From Billgrantia endophytica (GTDB lineage: Bacteria > Pseudomonadota > Gammaproteobacteria > Pseudomonadales > Halomonadaceae), in assembly GCF_002879615.1 (NCBI RefSeq), contig NZ_PNRF01000018.1, positions 1 to 55,815 on the forward strand: a DNA stretch of 55,815 nucleotides, written 5' to 3'. Position numbers and translations under genes: made by a program. This document shows positions 8,686 through 20,112 of this stretch, one piece after another. Each line of letters opens with the position of its first letter. Within the stretch, counting starts at the first letter, position 1. The notes under the pieces were generated by a model. The model was not told where the DNA came from and ran no database searches. It was given only the letters and a program-made list of their open reading frames with translations.

Positions 8686-9129
8686 TTACCGGGGTTCTAC
8701 CGTTTCGGGCTCATCGGCCAGCCTCTGATAGACCCACGCCTCGCTGCCGTCGGCAAGACGTCTGTTCATGCGCCCATAGCGGATGCCCAGTCGCTCATAG
8801 CGATCCAGCCTTTCCAGTTCCCGGTCGCTGACGACCACCACCTTGCCTTCGACCTGTTCCTCGGGTGCCTCGGCGATGTCGAGGCCATCCCGGCGGAAAT
8901 CTTCCAGTATGGCGGATCGGGTTTCCCCGGCACGCCCCATCACGACCCATCGCACCGGTGCAAAGCGCAGCGTCCCGTAGACGAAAACTTCATGAGGTCC
9001 TCCATCGACATCCGGCAGGTGATCGGGTCGGTCGTAGGTAAAGGGGCTGAGCATGGTGAGCCAGAGCCAGGCCAGAACAGCGAATGGCAGGGCTACCATG
9101 CCCGCCAGCAGATAACGCAACCGCCGCAT
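8686..9129 (-). CDS. Membrane-anchored gamma-glutamylcyclotransferase/AIG2-like protein
   Basis: A 147-residue protein. Residues about 5-27 form a hydrophobic helix after the positively charged start MRRLRY, so it is probably anchored in the inner membrane. The rest is a GGCT-like barrel: FVYGTLRF gives the substrate loop, and RLDRYERLG supplies the usual catalytic glutamate. Family members cyclise gamma-glutamyl amines or peptides to 5-oxoproline; the actual substrate is not known. The start at 9127-9129 has AAGGAG five bases upstream, which rules out the longer frame. It is divergent from smrA. Confidence 0.82.
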   Translation of the reverse strand: MRRLRYLLAGMVALPFAVLAWLWLTMLSPFTYDRPDHLPDVDGGPHEVFVYGTLRFAPVRWVVMGRAGETRSAILEDFRRDGLDIAEAPEEQVEGKVVVVSDRELERLDRYERLGIRYGRMNRRLADGSEAWVYQRLADEPETVEPR

Positions 9130-9251
9130 ACGCACTCCTTCGCCAATGACGCATGCGCTATCTTGCCATGAGAGGCTGTCGGTGTCTGGTTCAAACGGGA
9201 AACCGAGCTCTGATAGGATGGGGCTGGGCTTGATGATCACGGAGGTGGCTC

Positions 9252-9845
9252 ATGACGCAGTCGGCACGTAACGACCAGGACTTTCGGGCACTCATGGGCG
9301 ATGTGAAGCCATTGACCGGTGTTGGCAACCGAGCGGATCCCGGGACACGCCGCCGCCGGCCCACCGAAGCCCAGTTGGCTCGCCGGGCCAGCGCCCAGGC
9401 CATGACCGGGAAGGACAGCTTCCTTTCCGACGATTTCGTTGACCTGCTGCCACCTTTCGATCCCATGGAATATCGGCGTGACGGTATACAGCAGGCCGTG
9501 GTGGACCGGCTACGGCACGGCGGCTATGTCGCTCAGTCCCGCCTGCACCTGTTGCGCCGTCCCCTGGCGGAATGTCGCCGGGTGCTGCCGTCCTTCATTC
9601 AGGAGGCCCATGCTTTCGACTTGCGCTCGGTCTTGATCGTGCATGGTCGTGGCCGGGAAATCGACAGCCCTCCCAACGTGCTGCGTTCCTACCTCGCCAA
9701 GTGGCTGGTTCAGTTCGAGGAAGTGCAGGCCTTCGTGTCGGCCCAGCAGGCCGATGGTGGCCTGGGTGCCACCTGGGTCATGCTGCGCAAGAGCGAGCGG
9801 GCGAGGGCGGCCAACCGGGAGCGACAGCAGAAGCGTCGTGGTTGA
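9252..9845 (+). CDS. smrA: Smr-domain DNA endonuclease-like protein (SmrA)
   Basis: A 197-residue protein with a charged N-terminal region and a C-terminal Smr domain, the small MutS-related module. The domain shows SRLHLLRRPLAECRRVLPSF, VLIVHGRGRE (the conserved HGxG loop) and NVLRSYLAKWL. Smr proteins nick or cleave nucleic acids; the cellular role of the SmrA type is not settled. A GGAGG motif lies eight bases before the ATG. It is followed by a strong hairpin at 9851-9885. Confidence 0.88.
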   Translation: MTQSARNDQDFRALMGDVKPLTGVGNRADPGTRRRRPTEAQLARRASAQAMTGKDSFLSDDFVDLLPPFDPMEYRRDGIQQAVVDRLRHGGYVAQSRLHLLRRPLAECRRVLPSFIQEAHAFDLRSVLIVHGRGREIDSPPNVLRSYLAKWLVQFEEVQAFVSAQQADGGLGATWVMLRKSERARAANRERQQKRRG

Positions 9846-9850
9846 ACCCC

Positions 9851-9885
9851 ATGACGACGCCGGCCCGGTCGGACGGCGTCGTCAT
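9851..9885. terminator. Bidirectional hairpin between smrA and the DUF934 gene
   Basis: A perfect 12-bp stem, ATGACGACGCCG at 9851-9862 and CGGCGTCGTCAT at 9874-9885, with an 11-base loop. It sits between the convergent smrA and DUF934-cysI units. There is no T-run. Confidence 0.7.
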
Positions 9886-9917
9886 GCCGATACCATGTCC
9901 CATGCCAGAACAAGGGC

Positions 9918-10451
9918 TTATGCCAGAGAGGGTTCCGCTTCCCTGATGGCTTCGCGCAGCCGATGCCGGAACAGCGGTTCCGGTTCATCCACGGCCGGTT
10001 GATAGGCCCGGCTGAAGGCGTTGAGGGCATTCAGGGCATCTTCCAGCCACTGGTCTTCGCGCAGCGACAGCGCATCGAATCCGCAGCGGGTCAGGAAGAA
10101 AACCTGATCGACCAGCACGTCGCCCACGGCACGAATCTCGCCCGTGAAGCCGTGACGCTCGCGCAGCAGGCGTGCCAGGCTGTAGCCCCGGCCATCGGTA
10201 AACCTTGGGAAATCGATGGCAATCAGAGGGGCATCCGCCAGTTCGGCTGCCAGTGCCGGGGTCAGTTCGGTATCACTGCCCAGCAGCGGCGCCAATCGCT
10301 CATCACCGGCACGTTCCCGCCAGCGAGCCAACGGCACGATGGCAACGGTGTCCGGCAGTGGTGTCTCCAGGTCGCGAATCAGCGCCCAGCGGTCCTCTGC
10401 CGGCCGCCCCTGATGGATGAAGGGGCGGCGGGAAGTCTCTTGATCAGGCAT
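9918..10451 (-). CDS. DUF934 protein, sulfite-reductase partner
   Basis: A 177-residue protein of the DUF934 family, recognisable by LIAIDFPRFTDGRGYSLARLLRERHGF and VLVDQVFFLTRCGFDAL. The family is found next to cysI in many proteobacteria and is often named as an oxidoreductase or sulfite-assimilation protein without direct proof. Its start (10449-10451) overlaps the end of cysI by eight bases, so the two are translationally coupled. A role in sulfite reduction or electron delivery is inference from position. Confidence 0.88.
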   Translation of the reverse strand: MPDQETSRRPFIHQGRPAEDRWALIRDLETPLPDTVAIVPLARWRERAGDERLAPLLGSDTELTPALAAELADAPLIAIDFPRFTDGRGYSLARLLRERHGFTGEIRAVGDVLVDQVFFLTRCGFDALSLREDQWLEDALNALNAFSRAYQPAVDEPEPLFRHRLREAIREAEPSLA

Positions 10452-12096
10452 AGACCCGCTCCTTGAAGGGTTTGAGACCAATCCGGCGATAGGTCTCGAC
10501 GAAACTCTCGCCTTCCATGCGTTGGCCGACATAGACCTGCAGTACCTTGTCGATGACCTCGGGCACGTTTTCGCGGCTGAAGGATGGACCGAGGATCTTG
10601 CCCAGCGAGGCATCGTTGCCCTGGGCCCCGCCAAGGGAGATCTGGTACCACTCCTCTCCCTTCTTGTCGACGCCGAGAATACCGATATTGCCGACATGGT
10701 GATGACCGCAGGCGTTCATGCAGCCGGAAATGTTCAGCTCCACCGGACCCAGGTCGTAGAGGAAGTCGAGGTCCTCGAAGCGCTCCTGGATCGCATGGGC
10801 AACGGGGATCGACTTGGCATTGGCCAGGCTGCAGTAGTCCCCGCCGGGACAGCAGATGAGATCGGCCAGGGTACCCACGGTGGGGTTGGCCAGGCCGAGC
10901 TCGCCGAGACGCTGCCAGAGCGATTCCAACTGGTCGACCGCGACGTCGGAAAGTACCAGGTTCTGTTCATGGGTGACGCGAAGCTCACCATGGCTGTACT
11001 CGTCGGCCAGATCGGCGACCTGGTGCATCTGCTCCCAGGTCAGGTCGCCGGGCGAGTGGCCGCTTCGCTTGAGCGACAGCGTAACCGCCTTGTAGCCAGC
11101 CACCTTGTGGCCGTGGACGTTATTGGTCACGAAGCGCGAAAAGGCGCGGTTCTCGTGGCGCAGCCTTTCGAAGCCGGCGATGGCGTCCTCGCTGATCGGG
11201 CGCCGTTCGGGATCGACGAAGTACTGCTGCATATTCTCGACGGCCTGCCGCGTCAGGGTCTGGGGGCCATCCTTGAGATGCGCCCACTCGGCGTCGACAC
11301 GGCGACGGAATTCATCGACACCCAGCGCCTTGACCAGAATCTTGATACGCGCCTTGAACTTGTTGTCACGCCGCCCGAACTGGTTGTAGACCCGAACCAG
11401 CGCTTCCAGATACGTGAGCAGGTGTTGCCAGGGCAGGTCCTCGCGAACGACCTCACCGATCATCGGCGTACGGCCAAGGCCGCCACCTGCGAGCACCTTG
11501 ATCCGGACTTCGCCCTGGTCGTCACGCCACAGGCGCAGGCCGACATCGTGAACCTGGATGGCGGCACGATCCTCGGAGGAGCCGGTCACGGCGATCTTGA
11601 ACTTGCGCGGCAGGTAGGTGAACTCCGGGTGGAACGTCGACCATTGGCGGATCAGTTCGCACCAGGGGCGTGGATCGACATCCTCATCCTCGGCGACGCC
11701 GGCAAACTGGTCGCTCGAGGTATTGCGAATGTCGTTCCCGCTGGTCTGGATGGCGTGCATCTGTACGCTGGCAAGCTCGGCCAGCATGTCCGGGACCGTT
11801 TCCAGCTTGGGCCAGTTGAGCTGGAGATTGGTCCGGGTCGTGAAGTGGCCATATCCGCGGTCATAGTCACGGGCCAGATCCCCTAGCTTGCGCAGCTGGT
11901 AGGAGGCCAGCATGCCGTAAGGGATGGCGACGCGCAGCATGGGGGCGTGCCGCTGGACATAAAGGCCGTTCTGCACGCGCAGCGGCAGAAATTCCTCTTC
12001 ACTGAGTCGCCCTGCCAGATAACGGTTCATCTGGTCGCGGAACTGGGCGACGCGTTCATTGACCAGGGTCTGATCGTGGTTGTCGTAGCGATACAT
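10444..12096 (-). CDS. cysI: CysI-type siroheme sulfite reductase (hemoprotein)
   Basis: A 550-residue nitrite/sulfite reductase-family protein that takes sulfite to sulfide with six electrons. It contains two ferredoxin-like half domains and the siroheme/4Fe-4S cysteine set Cys416-x5-Cys422 and Cys459-x3-Cys463 (CCPGGDYC and NISGCMNACGHH). FTTRTNLQLNWPKL and GNDIRNTSSD are siroheme-contacting segments. No flavoprotein subunit cysJ is present, as in pseudomonads where this CysI type pairs with a DUF934 protein. A sigma-70-like promoter is visible at 12189-12217. Nitrite reductase is the alternative, but the DUF934 neighbour and adjacency to metH favour sulfite. Confidence 0.92.
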   Translation of the reverse strand: MYRYDNHDQTLVNERVAQFRDQMNRYLAGRLSEEEFLPLRVQNGLYVQRHAPMLRVAIPYGMLASYQLRKLGDLARDYDRGYGHFTTRTNLQLNWPKLETVPDMLAELASVQMHAIQTSGNDIRNTSSDQFAGVAEDEDVDPRPWCELIRQWSTFHPEFTYLPRKFKIAVTGSSEDRAAIQVHDVGLRLWRDDQGEVRIKVLAGGGLGRTPMIGEVVREDLPWQHLLTYLEALVRVYNQFGRRDNKFKARIKILVKALGVDEFRRRVDAEWAHLKDGPQTLTRQAVENMQQYFVDPERRPISEDAIAGFERLRHENRAFSRFVTNNVHGHKVAGYKAVTLSLKRSGHSPGDLTWEQMHQVADLADEYSHGELRVTHEQNLVLSDVAVDQLESLWQRLGELGLANPTVGTLADLICCPGGDYCSLANAKSIPVAHAIQERFEDLDFLYDLGPVELNISGCMNACGHHHVGNIGILGVDKKGEEWYQISLGGAQGNDASLGKILGPSFSRENVPEVIDKVLQVYVGQRMEGESFVETYRRIGLKPFKERVYA

Positions 12097-12157
12097 TCAG
12101 CCGGTCCTGCTGCTATGAGAGTGGCGAAGCGTCAGGGGGCACCTTAACGCCCCGGCA

Positions 12158-12217
12158 TTATTCTATGAAAGAATAAATAGTCATATTTTTTATACGGAAA
12201 GTAATATAAAGAGTCAA
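12158..12217 (-). promoter_or_regulatory. cysI promoter with a leader dyad
   Basis: On the minus strand TTGACT (12212-12217) and TATAAA (12189-12194) are separated by 17 bases, a good sigma-70 promoter. Transcription would begin near 12182. A perfect dyad, TTATTCT and AGAATAA with a five-base spacer (12158-12176), lies just inside the transcript. The surrounding AT-rich patch is the kind of DNA bound by LysR-type sulfur regulators such as CysB, but no specific CysB site can be claimed. Confidence 0.65.
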
Positions 12218-12284
12218 GTCCACCGCCTGCCACTGCGAGTTTCGCCAGCCGCACCCGCACGGGCCGGGCGCTGGCCAGCTTCGG

Positions 12285-15986
<3,702 letters not shown>

Positions 15987-16117
15987 GGGTAGAGTCGGTC
16001 TCCAGCGAAGTCACGTCCAAGGTAGGCGGCCGCTCAAGCGCCTCGAGGCGTCTTCTCATGGGCGGCCGTGTCGGTGGCCATGGTAGCAAAAGCGGCGGCG
16101 CTAGGGCAGGGCTGATC

Positions 16118-16142
16118 AAAGCCGACCAAAATAGTCGGGATT
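16118..16142 (+). promoter_or_regulatory. IscR type 1-like operator upstream of nfuA
   Basis: The 25-bp site has the inverted core CCGAC (16122-16126) and GTCGG (16134-16138) around an AT-rich centre, with purine and AT flanks. By eye it agrees at 21 of 25 positions with the E. coli type 1 IscR motif, ATASYYGACT RWWWY AGTCRRSTAT. The nfuA start is 83 bases downstream. IscR is known to control nfuA in E. coli, so repression by [2Fe-2S]-IscR is a reasonable inference. Confidence 0.65.
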
Positions 16143-16225
16143 GTCTCGCTCCAAGGTTTTGCTTACCATTGGGGTATGTCACTTACGGCCTCCCCGGTAG
16201 GGCGGGCCCGACCAGCGAGAACACC

Positions 16226-16816
16226 ATGAGCGAGAGCATCCAGATTACCGACAGCGCCCAGGAGTACCTGGCCGAGCTTCTCGAGAAGCAGAACGTCGAA
16301 GGCATTGCCGTACGCATTTTCATCACGCAGCCGGGAACGCCCTACGCCGAGACCTGCCTGGCCTATTGCCGGCCCGGCGAGGAAGAACCGACCGACGAGC
16401 GGCTCGAGCTCGAGAAGATAGGCGTGCTGCTGGACAAGAACAGCCTGCCTTTTCTCGACGAGGCCGTCGTGGATTTCAATGCCGACCGCATGGGGGGGCA
16501 ATTGACCATCAAGGCGCCCAACGCCAAGATGCCCAAGGTCAATGCGGACAGCCCCCTGGAGGATCGTATCAACTACATTCTCTACAGCGAGATCAACCCC
16601 GGCCTGGCGGCTCATGGCGGTGAGATCAAGCTGACGGAGCTGACCGAGGACAAGGTGGCGGTACTGGCTTTCGGTGGCGGCTGCCAGGGCTGCGCGGCAG
16701 TCGACCTGACCCTCAAGGAGGGGGTGGAGAAGACGTTGATGGAACGCATACCCGAATTGGCCGGTATTCGTGACGTGACCGACCACACCGATACCACCAA
16801 CGCCTACTATCGCTAG
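16226..16816 (+). CDS. nfuA: NfuA, Fe-S cluster carrier
   Basis: A 196-residue protein with an N-terminal degenerate A-type (IscA-like) domain ([16 protein letters not shown], with the A-type cysteines not conserved) and a C-terminal Nfu domain holding the cluster-binding pair in [22 protein letters not shown]. NfuA accepts a 4Fe-4S cluster from the Isc or Suf scaffold and delivers it to targets, protecting Fe-S enzymes under oxidative or iron stress. The start at 16226 gives the usual length; the longer frame upstream covers the IscR-like site. It is convergent with the KfrA-like gene, six bases apart. Confidence 0.95.
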   Translation: MSESIQITDSAQEYLAELLEKQNVEGIAVRIFITQPGTPYAETCLAYCRPGEEEPTDERLELEKIGVLLDKNSLPFLDEAVVDFNADRMGGQLTIKAPNAKMPKVNADSPLEDRINYILYSEINPGLAAHGGEIKLTELTEDKVAVLAFGGGCQGCAAVDLTLKEGVEKTLMERIPELAGIRDVTDHTDTTNAYYR

Positions 16817-16822
16817 GCCACC

Positions 16823-17875
16823 TTACCCGCTCTTGTCGGGTGAGGCTGCCGACGGCTCCGCACTGGCGGAGCCTTCCGCTTTTACAGGGACCGATCGGGC
16901 GATCGCCTGGTCCTGCTCGGGCGCTTGCCAGATCCGGCGCGCCATCTCTGACTCCAGTGTGCGCAAGCGGCCGGCCTGTTCATCCAGATGGCGTTTCTGG
17001 TCGTCGATGCGTGCCTGCAGCAGCGACTGCTCATGTCGCAGGGTATCGGCCCGTTCTTCCGCTCGTGTCCTGGCCCACTGCGTTTCGCGGTGTTGCTTTT
17101 CCTCCCTGGCCAGGGCGTTTTGCGACTCCTGGACCTGTTTCAGTAGAGACTCCTGCCGTTTCTCTAGCTGCTGAAGCGTTGCCGCATGGCGCTTCTCGGC
17201 CGTGAGTCGCTCCTGGCGAGACTCGTCCAACAGGCTCATCAGCCTTGCTTCGGCCGCCTCGTGGCGCTGTTCTTCCTGACGCTGCCGCGCCTGATGCTGT
17301 GTTTCCCGCTCGGCCAGTGATTGCTGATGGGCCTGGAGTTGCGATTCGCTGTCTTTCTGAAGTCGTTCTAGCTGCTGGATGCTGCGAGCCAGTCGTTCAC
17401 CCAGCTGTCGTGCCTTGTCGAGAGCCTGGTCGCGTTCGGCTTCGGCCGTGGCCAGGGCGGCACTCCGCGTTTCCAGGCGCTGTTCGATACCGGCCAGGTG
17501 GGTGGACAGGGCCGCTTCCCGCTGCCTGGCATCCTCGACCTGACGCTGCGCGATTTGCATGGCCTCGTGTGAAGCGGCGATCTGGCGGTCGGCTTCCTCC
17601 CGATAATGGGCCAGCGCATCGCCAGCAGCTTCCTGCGCCTTCTCCCACAATCCTCCGACAAGCCGCTGTACCGGCTCGGGTATGCCCTGGTTCAGCGGCG
17701 CATCACGGGTTGTCTCGCGATGCGCGCGCCATTCACGGAGGTGATCACTGATGGTGGTGAAGCTGCCGGTGCCCAGCACCTCTCTGATCTTCTGAACGCT
17801 GGGGGTTTCCCCTTTGGTTCGCAGCACATCGATCGCGCGCTTCACGTCCTCGTACTGCACACCACTACGTGCCAT
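16823..17875 (-). CDS. KfrA-like DNA-binding protein with long coiled coil
   Basis: A 350-residue protein. Residues about 1-60 (MARSGVQYEDVKRAIDVLRTKG, then SVQKIREVLGTGSFTTISDHL) match the KfrA N-terminal DNA-binding domain. From about residue 85 to 320 the chain is an almost continuous heptad coiled coil rich in Gln, Glu, Arg and Ala, and the tail is Ala/Ser-rich. Plasmid KfrA autoregulates its gene and forms a partition-related filament; a chromosomal role is not established. The start at 17873-17875 has AAGGAG upstream. It is divergent from a tyrosine recombinase across a 244-bp AT-rich region with strong dyads. Confidence 0.83.
   Translation of the reverse strand: MARSGVQYEDVKRAIDVLRTKGETPSVQKIREVLGTGSFTTISDHLREWRAHRETTRDAPLNQGIPEPVQRLVGGLWEKAQEAAGDALAHYREEADRQIAASHEAMQIAQRQVEDARQREAALSTHLAGIEQRLETRSAALATAEAERDQALDKARQLGERLARSIQQLERLQKDSESQLQAHQQSLAERETQHQARQRQEEQRHEAAEARLMSLLDESRQERLTAEKRHAATLQQLEKRQESLLKQVQESQNALAREEKQHRETQWARTRAEERADTLRHEQSLLQARIDDQKRHLDEQAGRLRTLESEMARRIWQAPEQDQAIARSVPVKAEGSASAEPSAASPDKSG
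16854..16883 (+). terminator. Intrinsic terminator of nfuA inside the convergent gene
   Basis: A perfect 8-bp stem, GGCTCCGC (16854-16861) and GCGGAGCC (16866-16873), with a four-base loop, is followed by TTCCGCTTTT on the plus strand. It lies within the last codons of the KfrA-like gene. A second weaker hairpin (CTTACCCG at 16822-16829 with CGGGTGAG at 16837-16844) lies between it and the nfuA stop. Confidence 0.65.
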
Positions 17876-18002
17876 GACGTTCTCCTTGCATGTTATTGCG
17901 GTCCACTCCATGGGCAGTGACCGGCATCGCCATTCCGCCGTACTCATGCGCCGGGCAATAAGAGGATAGCTGCATTCCGGGTGGAGAGAAAGGAAATTAC
18001 AT

Positions 18003-18031
18003 ATATAAACATTACGTAATTTACATTACAA
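18003..18031 (-). promoter_or_regulatory. Promoter of the KfrA-like gene with internal palindrome
   Basis: Reading leftwards, TTGTAA (18026-18031) and TTATAT (18003-18008) are 17 bases apart. The spacer contains the palindrome ATTACGTAAT at 18011-18020. A regulator bound there would block RNA polymerase directly, which fits the autorepression known for KfrA. Confidence 0.5.
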
Positions 18032-18040
18032 AATCATAAA

Positions 18041-18072
18041 AAATTCAAGATTACGCGTCTTATCTTGAATTT
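18041..18072. promoter_or_regulatory. Perfect 11-bp dyad between KfrA-like and recombinase genes
   Basis: AAATTCAAGAT at 18041-18051 and ATCTTGAATTT at 18062-18072 form a perfect inverted repeat with a ten-base spacer. It is centred in the divergent region, 48 bp before the recombinase start. It could be an operator for the KfrA-like protein, or a binding or crossover site for the recombinase itself. Confidence 0.6.
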
Positions 18073-18119
18073 ATCCGCCGACAGGTCGACACTTTACCGG
18101 CAGGGCGAACGGGCGCAGG

Positions 18120-19316
18120 GTGGACGACCAACCGAGGTATAGAGTGGAAGACGTTTCTGGAAAGGCTGTCATAAGAAAGGTTGCCGAGGAGGAGCGCAGT
18201 CACGCCAACCTGCTTCCTGGCGTCCGTATTCAGGCCGGCAGCGATGCGGAGGCCGTTGCCCGCTGGCTGGCGGAGTATCGGGCCAGCCCCCAGACCCTGC
18301 GTGCCTATCGGCGCGAGGCCGAGCGTCTGCTGCTATGGTTGGGCGGTCAGGGCAGGGGGCTCGGAGAACTCCAGCGGGAGGATCTCGATGCCTTCGAGGC
18401 CTTTCTGGCTTCACCCTCTCCCCGCGATCAATGGATAGGGCCGTCACGTCCCCGGCATGCTCCCGACTGGCGCCCCTTTCGCGGACCGCTGTCTCCAGCC
18501 AGTCGCCGGCAAAGCCTGGTGATCCTGCAGGGGCTGTTTGCCTGGCTGGTGGAGGCGGGCTGGGTAACACACAATCCCTTCAGACTGATGCGTGACAAGC
18601 GGCGGCGCCTGGATAACCGTCAGGGGAGCATCGAGCGCTACCTGGAGCGTCCGCTCTGGGAGTGGCTATGGCAATGGCTGGAGCAGCCGCCAGGGGAGGG
18701 CGCCAGCCACCGGGCACACTATGCCTGGGCGCGACGCCGAATGATCTTTGGCTTTGCCTACCTGCTGGCCCCGCGCATCAGCGAGATGGCAGCGGCACGC
18801 ATGGCGGACTTCACCCGGCGAGAAGGGCGCTGGTGGTGGCGCGTCGTGGGCAAGGGAAACAAGGCGGCGTGCATACCCGTGCCGAAGGACATGGTGACCC
18901 TGCTCGGGGGGTGGCGGAGCCTCCTGGGGCTGGCCGCCATGCCCGAGCCGAATGAAGACGCCGCGTTGCTGCGTGGCCTGAATGGCCAGCGCGGTCTCGG
19001 CGACAACCAGCTGTATCGATTGATTCGTGAAACCCTCGGCCAGGCGGCCGATGCGCTGGAGGCGGAGCAGGGGAAGGAGGCCTGGGCGGAGGTCCAGCGA
19101 TTACGGCTGGCAACGCCTCACTGGCTGCGTCATACGGCCTTGACGCATCAGGCCCAGGCGGGAGTCGAACTGCGATTTCTCGCCAGCACGGCACGCCATT
19201 CACGACTCGAAACGACCGCTCGCTACCTGCACGCTGAGGATGAGGAGTGGCATCGCCAGCTCTCGGGGCACGGCCTGAGGCTGAGTGCGGACGCCGCCGG
19301 GGATGAGGCGGTATAA
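18120..19316 (+). CDS. Tyrosine recombinase/integrase-family protein
   Basis: A 398-residue protein with an N-terminal SAM-like core-binding domain (about 60-165; WLAEYRASPQTLRAYRREAERLLLWL) and a catalytic domain. The tyrosine-recombinase set is complete: Arg219 in APRIS, a Lys in VGKGNKAACIP, His334 and Arg337 in HWLRH, His360 in ARHSRLETT and nucleophile Tyr369. It should therefore cut and rejoin DNA. There is no phage, transposon or tRNA target nearby, and it sits stably among housekeeping genes. The first frame start is GTG 18120; GTG 18144, with CGAGG six bases upstream, is a good alternative. It pairs divergently with the KfrA-like gene. Confidence 0.87.
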   Translation: MDDQPRYRVEDVSGKAVIRKVAEEERSHANLLPGVRIQAGSDAEAVARWLAEYRASPQTLRAYRREAERLLLWLGGQGRGLGELQREDLDAFEAFLASPSPRDQWIGPSRPRHAPDWRPFRGPLSPASRRQSLVILQGLFAWLVEAGWVTHNPFRLMRDKRRRLDNRQGSIERYLERPLWEWLWQWLEQPPGEGASHRAHYAWARRRMIFGFAYLLAPRISEMAAARMADFTRREGRWWWRVVGKGNKAACIPVPKDMVTLLGGWRSLLGLAAMPEPNEDAALLRGLNGQRGLGDNQLYRLIRETLGQAADALEAEQGKEAWAEVQRLRLATPHWLRHTALTHQAQAGVELRFLASTARHSRLETTARYLHAEDEEWHRQLSGHGLRLSADAAGDEAV

Positions 19317-19317
19317 T
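19312..19317 (+). promoter_or_regulatory. Candidate -10 box for sufE overlapping the recombinase stop
   Basis: A consensus TATAAT covers the recombinase TAA stop codon (19314-19316), about 28 bases before the sufE start. No convincing -35 hexamer is present at 16-18 bases, so the promoter may be activator-dependent or the match fortuitous. Confidence 0.4.
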
Positions 19318-19344
19318 GATGCCATCGATACCAACGGAGTTCCC

Positions 19345-19770
19345 ATGACGACCGAAGCAACCGCTGAACAGGCCCAACAGGCGCTGCTGGATGAATTCGA
19401 GATGTTCGACAACTGGATGGATCGTTACCAGTACATCATCGACATGGGCAAGCAGCTACCGGACTTTCCCGAAGAGTGGAAGACCCCGAACAAGAAGATT
19501 CAGGGGTGTCAATCCAATGTCTGGATGCACCATCGCCGGGACGGCGATGTACTGCACTTCGATGCCATTTCCGATGCCGCCATCGTGTCTGGCCTGATCG
19601 CCGTACTCATGCGCATCTACAATGGCCGCCCGGCGCAGGAGATTCGCGACACGAACCCGCATTTCATGCAGGATCTGGGGCTCGACAAGCATCTCTCACC
19701 GACGCGTAGCAATGGCCTGCATGCGATGATCCAGAAGATCCATGAGGTGGCGGAACAAGAAGCCGCTTGA
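19345..19770 (+). CDS. sufE: SufE-family sulfur-acceptor protein
   Basis: A 141-residue SufE/CsdE-fold protein. SufE takes persulfide sulfur from a cysteine desulfurase and passes it to Fe-S assembly. The acceptor cysteine is Cys55 in KIQGCQSNVW, the family's most conserved motif, and the helical end LSPTRSNGLHAMI is also typical. The start ATG 19345 is preceded by CGGAG. No desulfurase gene is adjacent, so it may work with SufS or CsdA encoded elsewhere. It is convergent with yidD, nine bases apart. Confidence 0.93.
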   Translation: MTTEATAEQAQQALLDEFEMFDNWMDRYQYIIDMGKQLPDFPEEWKTPNKKIQGCQSNVWMHHRRDGDVLHFDAISDAAIVSGLIAVLMRIYNGRPAQEIRDTNPHFMQDLGLDKHLSPTRSNGLHAMIQKIHEVAEQEAA

Positions 19771-19779
19771 AAGGGAAGG

Positions 19780-20109
19780 CTAGTCGCGCCGGCAAAAATG
19801 CTCATCCAGCTCGGGGTCGTCCCGACAGAGCTGCTCGCTGGGACCGCCGGGCACCGGGTCGATGCCGCCTTCGCTGCCGGGATGACAGCGGACGATGCGC
19901 CGACCTGCCAGCCAACCGCCACGGATCGGCCCGTGAACCTTGATTGCCTCGACCGTGTAGTGTGAGCAGCTGGGCCAGAAGCGACACCGCGGGCCGAGCA
20001 GGGGGCTCACGGTGACCTGGTACAGCTTTACCAGCGCGATCATCGCCAGCCCCAGGCCACGGGTCAGAAGGCGACCAAGCCGGTGCAGCCAGACAGCCAG
20101 GCAGGGCAT
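19780..20109 (-). CDS. yidD: YidD, membrane protein insertion efficiency factor
   Basis: A 109-residue YidD-family protein with the diagnostic core [28 protein letters not shown] and a later GIDPVPGGP. YidD is a small amphipathic membrane-associated protein that aids YidC-dependent insertion. In most bacteria it lies in the rpmH-rnpA-yidD-yidC cluster; here it is separated from that cluster and sits three bases downstream of hisI. The C-terminal acidic tail containing [16 protein letters not shown] is longer than the minimal family core. Confidence 0.92.
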   Translation of the reverse strand: MPCLAVWLHRLGRLLTRGLGLAMIALVKLYQVTVSPLLGPRCRFWPSCSHYTVEAIKVHGPIRGGWLAGRRIVRCHPGSEGGIDPVPGGPSEQLCRDDPELDEHFCRRD

Positions 20110-20112
20110 TGG

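Noticed and set aside
10522..11886. 454-codon plus-strand open frame inside cysI
   Set aside because: It is the reverse frame of a clear CysI coding sequence, with no domain and no ribosome site. Shadow frame.
15987..16225. Possible cobalamin or SAM riboswitch upstream of metH
   Set aside because: No B12-box or SAM-I core was recognised in the short leader; only a small CGCCTCGAGGCG palindrome at 16039-16050.
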